NCBI GenBank assembly: GCA_947499565.1
Contig: CANMOV010000001.1
Span: 1,364,001-1,428,000, forward strand
DNA: 64,000 bases
Reading direction: 5' to 3'
DNA from: an uncultured Croceitalea sp.
GTDB lineage: Bacteria > Bacteroidota > Bacteroidia > Flavobacteriales > Flavobacteriaceae
Shown piece after piece: positions 28,136-37,307 of the stretch (position 1 is its first letter; every line of letters begins with the position of its first letter). Below the pieces are notes generated by a model, which was given only the letters and a program-made list of their open reading frames with translations, had not been told where the DNA came from and did not search any database. The position numbers and the translations under genes were made by a program.

Positions 28136-29530
28136 TTAGTTCTCACTAAAGAACTCAATTAATGGGGGCTTTTCTTTAGGATTTATTTCATTACGATTGC
28201 TATAAGCGTACACCTTGCCATTAGCAACATTATTCTCACTTGTTTCTAGGTATAATAAACCAAAATCAGTTATCATTACATAAATTGTTTCACTGATTTT
28301 AAACAATTCATTGTAAGCTAAAAAATTATCAGCTTCCGTTTTAAGAAAACCGCGATTACCTTCAACCTGAATCAAACCATTAAATAATCTAATACCTTCT
28401 TTAGAATTGTACCTAACAGTAACATTTTGGTTTACATCAATTTTTGTTAACGATTCTGTTGATATTCTAAAAAGCTCGGTAAAGATATGTGCCGTTTCCT
28501 CTATCAAAACTTGACAAGTTGCATTTATCATTAATGAAATAGCAAGTTCTTCCTCAGGGTAATAAACCAATACCGTTCTTGCTCCGCGCCAACTTCCAGC
28601 ATGTTCCATAGCCTGATTACCAAATATATCCTTTGAAAGACGCCAAGTAATACCAACATTGGTTTTATCCTCATTACTGAGTATGTTGTTTTTAAACATT
28701 TGTGCAACAACTTCTTTTGAAATCATTCCATTAGTATAGGCGTTTGTAAGTTTAACTAAATCAGTTGGAGTGCTTCTAAATCCAGCTCCTGGTAATTTAT
28801 AGCTACCATTAGTCAACTTTTCTTTTAAGGGCTTGCCATTTTTCATATAGTACAATTGCACATCATTTGAGCTCAACTTACTTATGTTTTCAGCAAAAGT
28901 CTGCATCATTTTTAAAGGTTTAAATATATACTCTTGCATATAATCCTCATATGATAGCCCCGAAACTTCTTCAATAATCACTCCGAGTAAATTAAAGGCA
29001 TTAGTAGAATATTGATAAGCTGAGTTAGGCTCAAACAACAGTGGTGCTGTTATAAAAGGTAAGGTTTCTTTCATTCTAACAAACTGTTTGTTTTTATATC
29101 CTTTTCTAGAAGGGCGATGTTGTAAACCAGAAGTATGACCTGCCAATTGCCTTATTGTAAGGTCTTTATATTGTTTATCAATATAAGTAACGTGCATTCC
29201 TATAGTATCATCAAAATTTAACTTTCCCTCTGTTGCTAGGCGACCCAGAGCAGTTGCCGTCAATACCTTCGCGATTGATGCAGTCCGAAACTGCATGTTT
29301 GAATCCATTGGTATAGAAGCTTTTAAATTTGCTTGTCCAAACCCTTTTGCATAAACTATTTCACCATCTTTTGAAATTGCCATGGAGATACCTGGCAGTT
29401 TTGTTTGTTCAAGAAACAATTCGGCTAATTCCTCAATTCGTTGGTACTCTTGCGCAAAAGCACATTTTGTTAGAATTAAAACAATAATCAAAAAGAAACG
29501 TACGGTCAATTTAGAAAAATTAGAATTCAT
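28136..29530 (-). CDS. Serine beta-lactamase-family (class C/PBP4-like) protein
   Basis: A 464-aa exported protein (signal peptide to about residue 26, LTKCAFAQ). The catalytic S-x-x-K is S85-I-A-K88, the second motif is YSTN in AYQYSTNAFNLLG, and a C-terminal H-A-G stretch (AMEHAGSWRGARTV) stands in place of K-T-G. These mark the beta-lactamase/D-Ala-D-Ala peptidase/esterase superfamily. The extra ~110 C-terminal residues are of unknown use. In such family members the substrate may be an ester, peptide or beta-lactam; resistance should not be assumed. It is 4 bp after the ankyrin gene, so the two are co-transcribed. Confidence 0.85.
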   Translation of the reverse strand: MNSNFSKLTVRFFLIIVLILTKCAFAQEYQRIEELAELFLEQTKLPGISMAISKDGEIVYAKGFGQANLKASIPMDSNMQFRTASIAKVLTATALGRLATEGKLNFDDTIGMHVTYIDKQYKDLTIRQLAGHTSGLQHRPSRKGYKNKQFVRMKETLPFITAPLLFEPNSAYQYSTNAFNLLGVIIEEVSGLSYEDYMQEYIFKPLKMMQTFAENISKLSSNDVQLYYMKNGKPLKEKLTNGSYKLPGAGFRSTPTDLVKLTNAYTNGMISKEVVAQMFKNNILSNEDKTNVGITWRLSKDIFGNQAMEHAGSWRGARTVLVYYPEEELAISLMINATCQVLIEETAHIFTELFRISTESLTKIDVNQNVTVRYNSKEGIRLFNGLIQVEGNRGFLKTEADNFLAYNELFKISETIYVMITDFGLLYLETSENNVANGKVYAYSNRNEINPKEKPPLIEFFSEN

Positions 29531-29534
29531 GCTT

Positions 29535-30503
29535 TTAACGTGTTGCCCCTTGGCTTAATAAGTATGTTATAACCTTTTCATGGCCACCCCTTTTCGCCAT
29601 TTTTAATGCACTTCGTTTTTCCGAGTTAAGTGAATATCCATCTCTTACCGAAACATTAACATCTGCCCCTTTTTCAATTAAATATTTTACCACCTCTAAA
29701 TGTCCGTTCCAAGCTGCTCCAATAAGAGGAGTTTCATCACCTCTAATATGAACATTAACATCTGCCCCTGAATTCACCAAAAATTCAACAATCTGTAAAT
29801 GCCCTTTTTTGGATGCCATGATTAATGGATTCCCATCTCCTCTACTTTCTTTGTTTACATCAGCACCTAGATTCACCAATGCTTTTACAATTTCCGTATT
29901 TCCAGAAGACGAGGCACGTATCAACGCTGTACCATCACCTATAACAGCACGATTAATATCAGTGCCGTACTCAATTAAGAGTTTTAAAATTTCTTTGCTA
30001 CCTGAAGTCCCAGCTAAAATCATTGCATTCCCATCACCGATTGTAGCTTTATTAGGATTTGCTCCTTTTTGCAGGAGTAATTTTACAATTGCAGGGTTAC
30101 CTCCCTTTACCGCTGACATTAAAGGTGTGCCATCTCCATTAATAGAGACATCCACCTTAGCGCCTTTACTAACCAAATATCTAGTCATTTCTATATCACC
30201 ATGACTAGCAGCAATCATTAAAGCACTTGCATCTCTTTTAAACCTATAATTTGTTTTGGCACCTGCATTCACCAAAAGTTTAACGATTTTTAAATTACCT
30301 GTCGTTACCGCCATACCTAAAGGCGTTCTTGGTTGAATCAGGTCGTCATTGTAACTACAATTTGGATTTAGTGATTTAAGCAATTCCTGAACCTTAAATG
30401 TATTTTCATTTTTAATGGCAGTTACTAGTTCTTTACAGTCTTGCGCTTGTATCGTAAAAGCAAAAGCTATAGACATAAATAGAATTGTGATTAATGATTT
30501 CAT
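29535..30503 (-). CDS. Secreted ankyrin-repeat protein
   Basis: A 322-aa protein with signal peptide (MKSLITILFMSIAFAFTIQAQ), followed from residue about 55 to the end by seven or eight ankyrin repeats of about 33 residues. Each has the pattern (G)-x-x-x-(L/I)-x-x-A-(S/A)-x-x-G-(H/N)-x-E-(I/V)-V-K-x-L-(V/I)-x-x-G-A-(D/N)-x-N. Several loops share a GDGT/GDGN/GDET variant. Ankyrin repeats bind proteins; here they would act in the periplasm. It is the first gene of an operon with the downstream beta-lactamase-like gene (4-bp gap), so it may bind that enzyme; this is inference. Confidence 0.88.
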   Translation of the reverse strand: MKSLITILFMSIAFAFTIQAQDCKELVTAIKNENTFKVQELLKSLNPNCSYNDDLIQPRTPLGMAVTTGNLKIVKLLVNAGAKTNYRFKRDASALMIAASHGDIEMTRYLVSKGAKVDVSINGDGTPLMSAVKGGNPAIVKLLLQKGANPNKATIGDGNAMILAGTSGSKEILKLLIEYGTDINRAVIGDGTALIRASSSGNTEIVKALVNLGADVNKESRGDGNPLIMASKKGHLQIVEFLVNSGADVNVHIRGDETPLIGAAWNGHLEVVKYLIEKGADVNVSVRDGYSLNSEKRSALKMAKRGGHEKVITYLLSQGATR

Positions 30504-30574
30504 AAAGACTTTATTTTAATGTTCGTTTTTAATTGATGGAACAAAACTATAATGCCGTTTTGTACATTTTTTAA

Positions 30575-30710
30575 TTAATAGACCAATAGGCGATTGCTAC
30601 CCATAGAACCTATATCAAATGCCTTACTTAGTTCATCATTAGAAAACCAATATGTATCAGGTGCAGTAGCCTGTTCGAAGTTTATCTTTAAGACGCAGCA
30701 TAAATTCCAT
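30575..30710 (-). pseudogene. Short frameshifted coding remnant (about 44 codons)
   Basis: On the minus strand an ATG at 30710 reads MEFMLRLKDKL; removing one base near 30676 joins it to EQATAPDTYWFSNDELSKAF and on to a stop at 30575, giving a 44-residue product. The second frame is free of stops for about 38 codons in AT-rich DNA and has normal codon use for this genome. It lies in the space between the ankyrin operon and the LytS gene. I do not recognise the protein. Chance is possible; the call rests on the open frame and sensible composition only. Confidence 0.35.
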
Positions 30711-30725
30711 TACTTTTAAAGTTTT

Positions 30726-31802
30726 ATGGTAGAAAAGAATACGTTTATTGACATTATCTCTCAAAAAAGGCAAGTTGCCCATTTACTTTTTTGGTTAGGA
30801 TTATTATTTGTTTTTATGGTGTTGGCTACTATAAACTCTGGCTCATTACTTACAAGTGCTCTAAACCATTTAACCTTATTACCTCTACAAATTTGCGCTG
30901 CTTACCTTTTAAACTATTACCAAATACCAAAGCTTCTTTTAAACAAAAAATATTTAGCATTTAGTATTTCGTTGCTGTTTTCAATTTATATACTCTCAGC
31001 GCTTGGTCGTATTACCGTAATATACTTAGTTGAACCTTTTATTCGTGAAGACTTTACTCAAGAATCTGTTAAAGAGATTTTTCAAGATACCCAATACTTA
31101 TTTTCTGCATACTTCCCGACTGTTTATAGCTATGCGCTATTAATGTTATTTATAAAAGCATTTAAAACAAGGTTTGAAGAAAAGCATCGTATTGAAGTAC
31201 TACAAAAAGAGAAAGCAACCAATGAACTTAAATTTTTACGAGCACAAATTCAACCACATTTTTTATTCAATACCCTTAATAACTTGTATGCACTTACCTT
31301 AGCAAAATCAGATGTCGCTCCAGAGGTTGTTCTCAAACTCTCTGAAATATTAGATTTTATTTTAAACCAAAGTGAGAAACCTACCATTCTCATTCATAAA
31401 GAAATAGAGCTCTTAAAAGCATTTATAGAACTGGAAACACTTAGATATGGAAATCGTTTAAATTGCTCTTTCAAACATGAAATAATTCATACACATACCC
31501 AAATTGCTCCATTACTATTTCTACCGCTGGTAGAAAATGCTTTCAAACATGGAACAAAAGGGCTCAGCAAAAACACCTCTGTTGAAATAAACTTAACAAG
31601 CACTGAGAAAATGCTGTCATTTAAAATTAATAATGACAAAAATCAAAATGCAAATCCCTCTGCAATTTCTAGTTCAAGCAGTGGTATTGGAATTTCTAAT
31701 TTAAAACGACAATTAGAATTAAATTATCCAGACAAGCACAACCTAACAATTACTGAAACAATGACTGACTATACCGTAGAACTAACTTTAGATTTAAATT
31801 AG
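30726..31802 (+). CDS. LytS/YehU-type sensor histidine kinase
   Basis: A 358-aa membrane kinase with four predicted N-terminal transmembrane segments (about 18-38, 45-62, 77-98, 125-145), a short linker, and the His_kinase domain with phospho-acceptor H178 in LRAQIQPHFLFNTLNNLYAL. The GHKL ATPase part has the N-box LPLVENAFKHG and the late G-box SSGIGISNLKRQL. There is no periplasmic sensor domain, so the signal is probably sensed in or at the membrane. It is followed after 1 bp by its LytTR response regulator gene. It is divergent from the ankyrin/beta-lactamase operon and convergent with the ABC/M1 operon, either of which could be a target. Confidence 0.95.
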   Translation: MVEKNTFIDIISQKRQVAHLLFWLGLLFVFMVLATINSGSLLTSALNHLTLLPLQICAAYLLNYYQIPKLLLNKKYLAFSISLLFSIYILSALGRITVIYLVEPFIREDFTQESVKEIFQDTQYLFSAYFPTVYSYALLMLFIKAFKTRFEEKHRIEVLQKEKATNELKFLRAQIQPHFLFNTLNNLYALTLAKSDVAPEVVLKLSEILDFILNQSEKPTILIHKEIELLKAFIELETLRYGNRLNCSFKHEIIHTHTQIAPLLFLPLVENAFKHGTKGLSKNTSVEINLTSTEKMLSFKINNDKNQNANPSAISSSSSGIGISNLKRQLELNYPDKHNLTITETMTDYTVELTLDLN

Positions 31803-31803
31803 A

Positions 31804-32517
31804 ATGGCAATTAAGTGTATTATTATTGACGATGAACCTTTGGCTATAAACGTTATAGAAGCTCATTTGAAATCTTTGCCGGATATAGAACTCGTAGGCG
31901 CTTTTGAAAATTCGATAGAGGCTCATGAAGCCATTAAAAAACTGAAAGTTGATTTGATTTTTTTAGATATTGAGATGCCTCTTTTAAATGGGTTGGATTT
32001 TATAAAGACTACAAAAACATCGGCTAAAATAATTTTAACAACGGCATATAGAGACTACGCTCCAGAAAGCTATGACCTTGAAGTAGTTGACTATCTATTG
32101 AAACCAATATCATTTTTGCGTTTATTCAAATCAATCAATAAGTATAAAAGTTTAATAAACCAACCTATTTTAAAAACAGAAATCCTTAAAGGGAATGTAA
32201 ATAATGATCATATTTATGTAAACTCAAATAAAAAATTTATCAAAATCAGTTTTGCAGATATTCTTTATATAGAAAGTATCAAAGACTACGTGCGTATTCA
32301 TAAAGAGGATGAAACAATTATCACCAAAGATACCATCAGTAATTTTGAATTGAAATTACCCAATTCATTTCTTAGAATCCACCGTTCATATATTGCAAAT
32401 ACCGCTAAGGTTACGGCGTTCACCAAAACAGATGTTGAAATACAAAAAAGAGAAATACCAATTGGGGCTAGCTATAAACAACTAGTCATAGATTCGCTAA
32501 AGAAGCATCATAATTAA
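31804..32517 (+). CDS. LytTR-family response regulator
   Basis: A 237-aa protein. The receiver domain (1-120) has acidic pocket D9-D10-E11 and phospho-acceptor D55 in LIFLDIEMP, with the conserved Thr in ILTTAY and Lys in LLKPISF. The C-terminal LytTR DNA-binding domain (about 140-235) shows IYVNSNKKFIKISFADILYIES, RIHRSYIAN and the final KREIPIGASYKQLV. It pairs with the kinase encoded just upstream and probably activates nearby or unlinked genes. Confidence 0.96.
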   Translation: MAIKCIIIDDEPLAINVIEAHLKSLPDIELVGAFENSIEAHEAIKKLKVDLIFLDIEMPLLNGLDFIKTTKTSAKIILTTAYRDYAPESYDLEVVDYLLKPISFLRLFKSINKYKSLINQPILKTEILKGNVNNDHIYVNSNKKFIKISFADILYIESIKDYVRIHKEDETIITKDTISNFELKLPNSFLRIHRSYIANTAKVTAFTKTDVEIQKREIPIGASYKQLVIDSLKKHHN

Positions 32518-32558
32518 ATTGTTTTAATTACAAATCTTTTTTACAAAATCACATAATA

Positions 32559-35500
32559 TCATTCCTCTTCTTCAACCGCAATTAGGTTATCATCTGGTAT
32601 GCGATCTATCATTTTATTATAGGGGTCAATACCTGCTTTAGCAGGAAGTTTATTGGTAGTAAAGGTGTACGTTGAAGTACCGGGCTTCACCCAAACTTTC
32701 TTTAGACTTAAAGGTCTTTTTACAGTCAAGCCTTTCGCATTAACGGTATCTGTATCAAAAACAGCAATCTCTAACAAATTTGCTTTAGCAGGAGACTCAA
32801 GTATTTTACCCAAACCATCAAAATGAGTTTTACTACTTTCTATAGCGATACTAACTTCATAGGTATCATCATCCTTCTTTTTATAGGTAGCTTCTGTTGT
32901 CTTATTCGAATACAGAGTAATCTTCTCAAAACTATCTTCTAAATAATACTGCAAGCTATCTGGAGTTGCCTTTTTCATATAAGAATACCATTCATGGGTA
33001 GTTGTAAAAGGTGCTTTAGGTCTAAAACGCGCAGCCTCTGTATATGCCTTAAACTCCCGATTAAGATTATCCTCTCCAATTAAATCTTGAAGGGCATATA
33101 AAATCAAGCCTCCTTTACGATACCAAACATAAGCTTGGGTATCATTATCTAAAAGTGTTTTTTCAAACTTCCCTTCATTAGCCCTACTTCTCAAATAACG
33201 ATCCAGCTCTTCCTTTAAAAATCGTTGCATTGCATCTACACCATACTCCTTTTTCATTACCATTAGCGAAGAATATTCCGCCATAGTTTCGGAAATCTGA
33301 TTAGCTCCTCTAGTTGCAGAAGGGGTAATCTGATGTCCCCACCATTGGTGAGCTACCTCATGCGAAGTAACTGTAAACACATAATCCAAATCATCAGGAT
33401 CGCTAAAGTCCCCTACCCAACCGAAACTCTCTGCAAATGGCACCGTATTTGGAAACGATTGTGCAAAAGTGCTATATCTAGGAAATTCAAGAATACGCAT
33501 TTGTCGGTATTGATAAGGTCCATAATTTTCACTGAAATAATCCATCGATTTTTTTACACCGTTTACAAAACGATTTATATTATAGGTATGTGATGGGTGG
33601 TGAAAAATTTCAATATTTACTTTCTCTCCTGCTTTTCCATTCCAAACCTCGCGGTGAACAGCATACTTTGCAGAAGAAATATTATAGAAGAAGTCCATTT
33701 CACCTTCCATTTTATAGGTAAAATACTTTCTGCCATTTTCTTCCCATTCTTTTTGCAAATAACCTGGTAGTATTGCAATTTGATCTGCAGCAGTACTTAC
33801 GGTACCTTCAAAAGTGATATAATCCGCATCATCATTAAATAATAGATTACTAGTACCCCAAGCATCTGTTTGCTCTGGTAGTTGATAATCCTTTACTGGC
33901 AATTCGTACTTTTTACGGTCTTGGTCACTAGACAGCTCCCCTTGAGAACTATATCCAAAGGATGGAAAAAAGCCATCATTTAAAAACGTACCATTAAACA
34001 CTATTCCAGAACCAGAACCCTCATTTGGAAAACCTTTATAAGAAGCAGCTACTTCTAACTTCATTGTAAGCGTGTCCCCGGGTAACATAGGAGTATCAAA
34101 TTCATAAATCTGATACCCATAATCTTCATACTCTTTAGCTAATTTTGGCTTTTTATTTTCAATTAGAAATTCTACTAACTCCTTCTTTAAAAGTCCTTCC
34201 GCACCCCAGTTTAAATGAAGTTTTTCAATGGTTTCATTTGTCTTGTTTACAATGGTAAGAACTGTTCCAATATTTGCTGACCTTTCTTCTGGAGTTAAAT
34301 CTGCATTTAGTTTTACATCAATAACCTTAGGTTGTGCAATCTTATCATACTTATTCAAAGTTTTCTCATAATTGGCACGTCCAATAGTTCCTTCGTCGTC
34401 CGTTCTATAGTTATTAATCGACTTTGTATTATGATTGATAAATACTCCGGTTCCAATAAAAATAACAAGCAATACAGCTAAGCTTCCTATAGATTTCCAA
34501 TTTAAGCGGCTTTTCGCAAGATTCCATCTTGCTTTTCTACCAGAATCAGTTCCCCTTTTCCAAAATAAATATCCAATTACCGTTAATACACCACCACAAG
34601 CAAGCCAATAGGTTTTAAACCATAACAAAGCTTTAGCAAAATGACCGAAGCCATTCATATCACTAACCGTATATCCGGGAGCATAACTGTATAGGTAAAG
34701 ATTATTATCTATATCCGCCATAGAATTTAGTCCAAAAAGCAAAACCCAAAAGGCAATAGCCACTACATGACCTAAAAACTTCTTTGTAACCAAAGAATGC
34801 ACAAAGAAAGCCAGCATTACAAAACTGATATATTTTGGAAACTCAAAAAGATATAAATCTGTAAAATACCTGCTAAATTCAAAATTAAAATAGCCTTTCA
34901 ATACCTGATTTAAAACACCACTCACCAAGACCATATTAACCAGAATAAAACTCACCATTACCAAAGCCAAAAACTTTGAACCGTATACTATTCGATTTGG
35001 AATGGGTAACGAACCAAAAATTTGGTCATAATTAACTCCGCGCTCACGATGTAATACCTCACCTGTCATAAACACGATAAGAATAAATATGAGTATGATA
35101 TAAGTGAAGTCTTTAACCTCCAACATATAATAGGTTAATGGTAAGGAAGGTGTTCCGTAAATTGGAGCACCAAACCAACCATCAAAAAATAGGAAAGCAA
35201 CGGCAGCAATAAAGATTGCTTTAAAAAAATTATCAGAAACAATGTTTTTAAACTCCATAAAAGCGAGCTTAAAAAGGAGTTTAAAATTCAATCCTTTTGA
35301 AAAGACTTTGTTTACTGAAGGTATTTTGGTTAACGCAGCACTACTTTTTACCGCATCAACCGCAGTCTTTTTCTTTTTACGACTAAAGTTCTTATTTAAA
35401 AAAGACTGAAAATCGAACTTAAAAAGTGTAAACAACATTAATAAAATACTCAATCCAACCCACAATACTCTATTCCAAACAAGCATTCCCTCAAAAGGAA

Positions 35501-36200
35501 TTAGTTTTGTATTCTGCTCTTCTGGGGTCCAATATTGTATGATGTTATTGATGCTGGTAAACCCAAATGGATCTAATAAGCTGGTTAATGTTTTATTCTC
35601 TATATCCTGAGTTAGGGTTAAAGTAACTAAATAGGTGATAAATAAAATTGCTCCTCCTGCATAAGCTAACATCACTCGTTTTGTTAAACTCACTAAGGCG
35701 AAAAAAATACAACCTGCAAAAAACAGGTTCGTCCAGTATACTAATATCGTAGGCTGAATATAATGCCAAAGATTCAAAGAAGTATAACGCTCTGCTTCAA
35801 CATAACCTGCATAAGGTCCAATTAAAGCACCTATGATTAGTCCGATATGCAGACCTATACTAACTAGAAAAAGGGTAGACATCGAACCAAAAAAGCGACC
35901 TAGTATGTATCCTTTTTCCGTAATTGGATAAGAAAAAAAGTAGTTTTCAGTTTTATGCTCTATATCTCTATAAACTGGAACTCCCATTATAGCACTGGCA
36001 ATCATAATAGCAAAAATGCTTATAGTTGCTAAAGTGCTTGCAATAGCCACAGGAGCATTAACAAATACTTTTTCAGAAGCTGGTCCATTATCTCCTATAG
36101 CAACAAAAAGTCCAAATAGGAGTAGAATTCCAAAATAAGCCCAGGTTGCAGGTCTTTTTAAGCGATATCTTATTTCGAAAAGAAAAATTTCTTTAAACAT
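32559..36200 (-). CDS. ABC-2 permease fused to an M1-family metallopeptidase domain
   Basis: A 1213-aa membrane protein. The N-terminal ~600 residues hold about twelve membrane segments in two ABC-2-like halves (MFKEIFLFEIRYRLKRPATW and FKLAFMEFKNIVSDNFFKAIF begin them). After an extracytoplasmic linker the C-terminal ~550 residues are a gluzincin peptidase with zinc motif HEVAHQWWGHQ and a downstream glutamate in SETMAEYS. Both metal-binding elements and the catalytic Glu are intact. The ATPase gene lies 32 bp upstream in the same direction, so an exporter with a built-in periplasmic peptidase is likely. The substrate is unknown. This fusion is known in Bacteroidota but poorly studied. Confidence 0.9.
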   Translation of the reverse strand: MFKEIFLFEIRYRLKRPATWAYFGILLLFGLFVAIGDNGPASEKVFVNAPVAIASTLATISIFAIMIASAIMGVPVYRDIEHKTENYFFSYPITEKGYILGRFFGSMSTLFLVSIGLHIGLIIGALIGPYAGYVEAERYTSLNLWHYIQPTILVYWTNLFFAGCIFFALVSLTKRVMLAYAGGAILFITYLVTLTLTQDIENKTLTSLLDPFGFTSINNIIQYWTPEEQNTKLIPFEGMLVWNRVLWVGLSILLMLFTLFKFDFQSFLNKNFSRKKKKTAVDAVKSSAALTKIPSVNKVFSKGLNFKLLFKLAFMEFKNIVSDNFFKAIFIAAVAFLFFDGWFGAPIYGTPSLPLTYYMLEVKDFTYIILIFILIVFMTGEVLHRERGVNYDQIFGSLPIPNRIVYGSKFLALVMVSFILVNMVLVSGVLNQVLKGYFNFEFSRYFTDLYLFEFPKYISFVMLAFFVHSLVTKKFLGHVVAIAFWVLLFGLNSMADIDNNLYLYSYAPGYTVSDMNGFGHFAKALLWFKTYWLACGGVLTVIGYLFWKRGTDSGRKARWNLAKSRLNWKSIGSLAVLLVIFIGTGVFINHNTKSINNYRTDDEGTIGRANYEKTLNKYDKIAQPKVIDVKLNADLTPEERSANIGTVLTIVNKTNETIEKLHLNWGAEGLLKKELVEFLIENKKPKLAKEYEDYGYQIYEFDTPMLPGDTLTMKLEVAASYKGFPNEGSGSGIVFNGTFLNDGFFPSFGYSSQGELSSDQDRKKYELPVKDYQLPEQTDAWGTSNLLFNDDADYITFEGTVSTAADQIAILPGYLQKEWEENGRKYFTYKMEGEMDFFYNISSAKYAVHREVWNGKAGEKVNIEIFHHPSHTYNINRFVNGVKKSMDYFSENYGPYQYRQMRILEFPRYSTFAQSFPNTVPFAESFGWVGDFSDPDDLDYVFTVTSHEVAHQWWGHQITPSATRGANQISETMAEYSSLMVMKKEYGVDAMQRFLKEELDRYLRSRANEGKFEKTLLDNDTQAYVWYRKGGLILYALQDLIGEDNLNREFKAYTEAARFRPKAPFTTTHEWYSYMKKATPDSLQYYLEDSFEKITLYSNKTTEATYKKKDDDTYEVSIAIESSKTHFDGLGKILESPAKANLLEIAVFDTDTVNAKGLTVKRPLSLKKVWVKPGTSTYTFTTNKLPAKAGIDPYNKMIDRIPDDNLIAVEEEE

Positions 36201-36232
36201 AATTGGTGATTTTTAAGAGGTTAGTTAAACAA

Positions 36233-37120
36233 TTATGCAGAAACAGTTTCCATTCGTGAGGTAATCTCAGCAAAATAAACGTCTTCTAAATTAGCGGTAC
36301 TTGCTTCAAAAGAAGCATCTGGTTTGTTATCACTTAATACATGAATAACCGTTTGACCAGCTTTTAAATGCGTAGATATAACTTGCAAATCCGATTGATA
36401 GGTTTCCAACTCGGTCTTTTCAATTGCCTTTTTCCAAACTCGACCTTTTACTGCTTGAGTCAATTCAGCAGGGTTTCCTTTAGCAACAACTTCTCCAAGA
36501 CAAATTATAGCCATATTATTACATAGGTTTGAAATATCCTCAACTATGTGAGTAGATAAAATTACAATGGTATTCTCCCCTATTTCGCTCAATAAATTAT
36601 GAAAACGAACACGTTCTGCTGGGTCGAGACCTGCCGTAGGTTCATCTACAATAATGAGTCTTGGGTCACCAATTAGGGCCTGTGCGATACCGAAACGTTG
36701 TTTCATACCACCAGAATACGTTCCTAAACTCTTGTTTCTTACATGCCACAGATTAGTTTTAGTTAACAAGGATTCCACCAAATCTTTGCGCACACCCTTA
36801 CTGGAAACTCCCTTTAAGGAAGCAATATGATTCAACATATTATATGAACTTACTTTAGGGTATACACCGAATTCTTGTGGTAAATACCCAAGTATTTCAC
36901 GTACTTTTTCTTTATCATTTAAAACATCGATATCGCCAAGAGTTATAGAGCCAGCATCTGCTTGTTGTAGCGTGGCTATTGTGCGCATCAAAGAAGATTT
37001 TCCTGCACCATTTGGTCCTAGTAGACCAAACATACCTCTCGGAATAGTTAGGTTGACATCTTTTAAGGCTTGTACACCGTTTGAATACGTTTTACTCAGG
37101 TTCTCAATTTGTAATTCCAT
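36233..37120 (-). CDS. ABC transporter ATP-binding protein partner of the permease/M1 fusion
   Basis: A 295-aa ATPase with Walker A GPNGAGKS (residues 35-42), signature YSGGMKQRFGIAQ, Walker B RLIIVDEPTAGLDP and the switch His in STHIVED. It has a C-terminal extension of about 80 residues (LENVYFAEIT-like LEDVYFAEIT) typical of ABC-2 exporters. It is transcribed first, 32 bp before the fused permease/peptidase gene, and must energise it. Confidence 0.94.
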   Translation of the reverse strand: MELQIENLSKTYSNGVQALKDVNLTIPRGMFGLLGPNGAGKSSLMRTIATLQQADAGSITLGDIDVLNDKEKVREILGYLPQEFGVYPKVSSYNMLNHIASLKGVSSKGVRKDLVESLLTKTNLWHVRNKSLGTYSGGMKQRFGIAQALIGDPRLIIVDEPTAGLDPAERVRFHNLLSEIGENTIVILSTHIVEDISNLCNNMAIICLGEVVAKGNPAELTQAVKGRVWKKAIEKTELETYQSDLQVISTHLKAGQTVIHVLSDNKPDASFEASTANLEDVYFAEITSRMETVSA

Positions 37121-37307
37121 TTGTGAAGATTAGTTGGTTTTGGTTAAACGACTCTATTTACCGCTGGTTGTTAACGATTATAGGCCTATTGTTTTAATGA
37201 GACTATGTCCCACGAAACTTGTTACAAAAAGTAATGATTTTTATTGGGATGTGCTAGGAACCCTCAATACAAGTTAAGTAATAACTAATTCCAAAATATA
37301 GAAACTC

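Noticed and set aside
28136-29530. Antibiotic-resistance beta-lactamase
   Set aside because: Only the S-x-x-K superfamily signature is present; K-T-G is replaced and the context gives no sign of mobile resistance.
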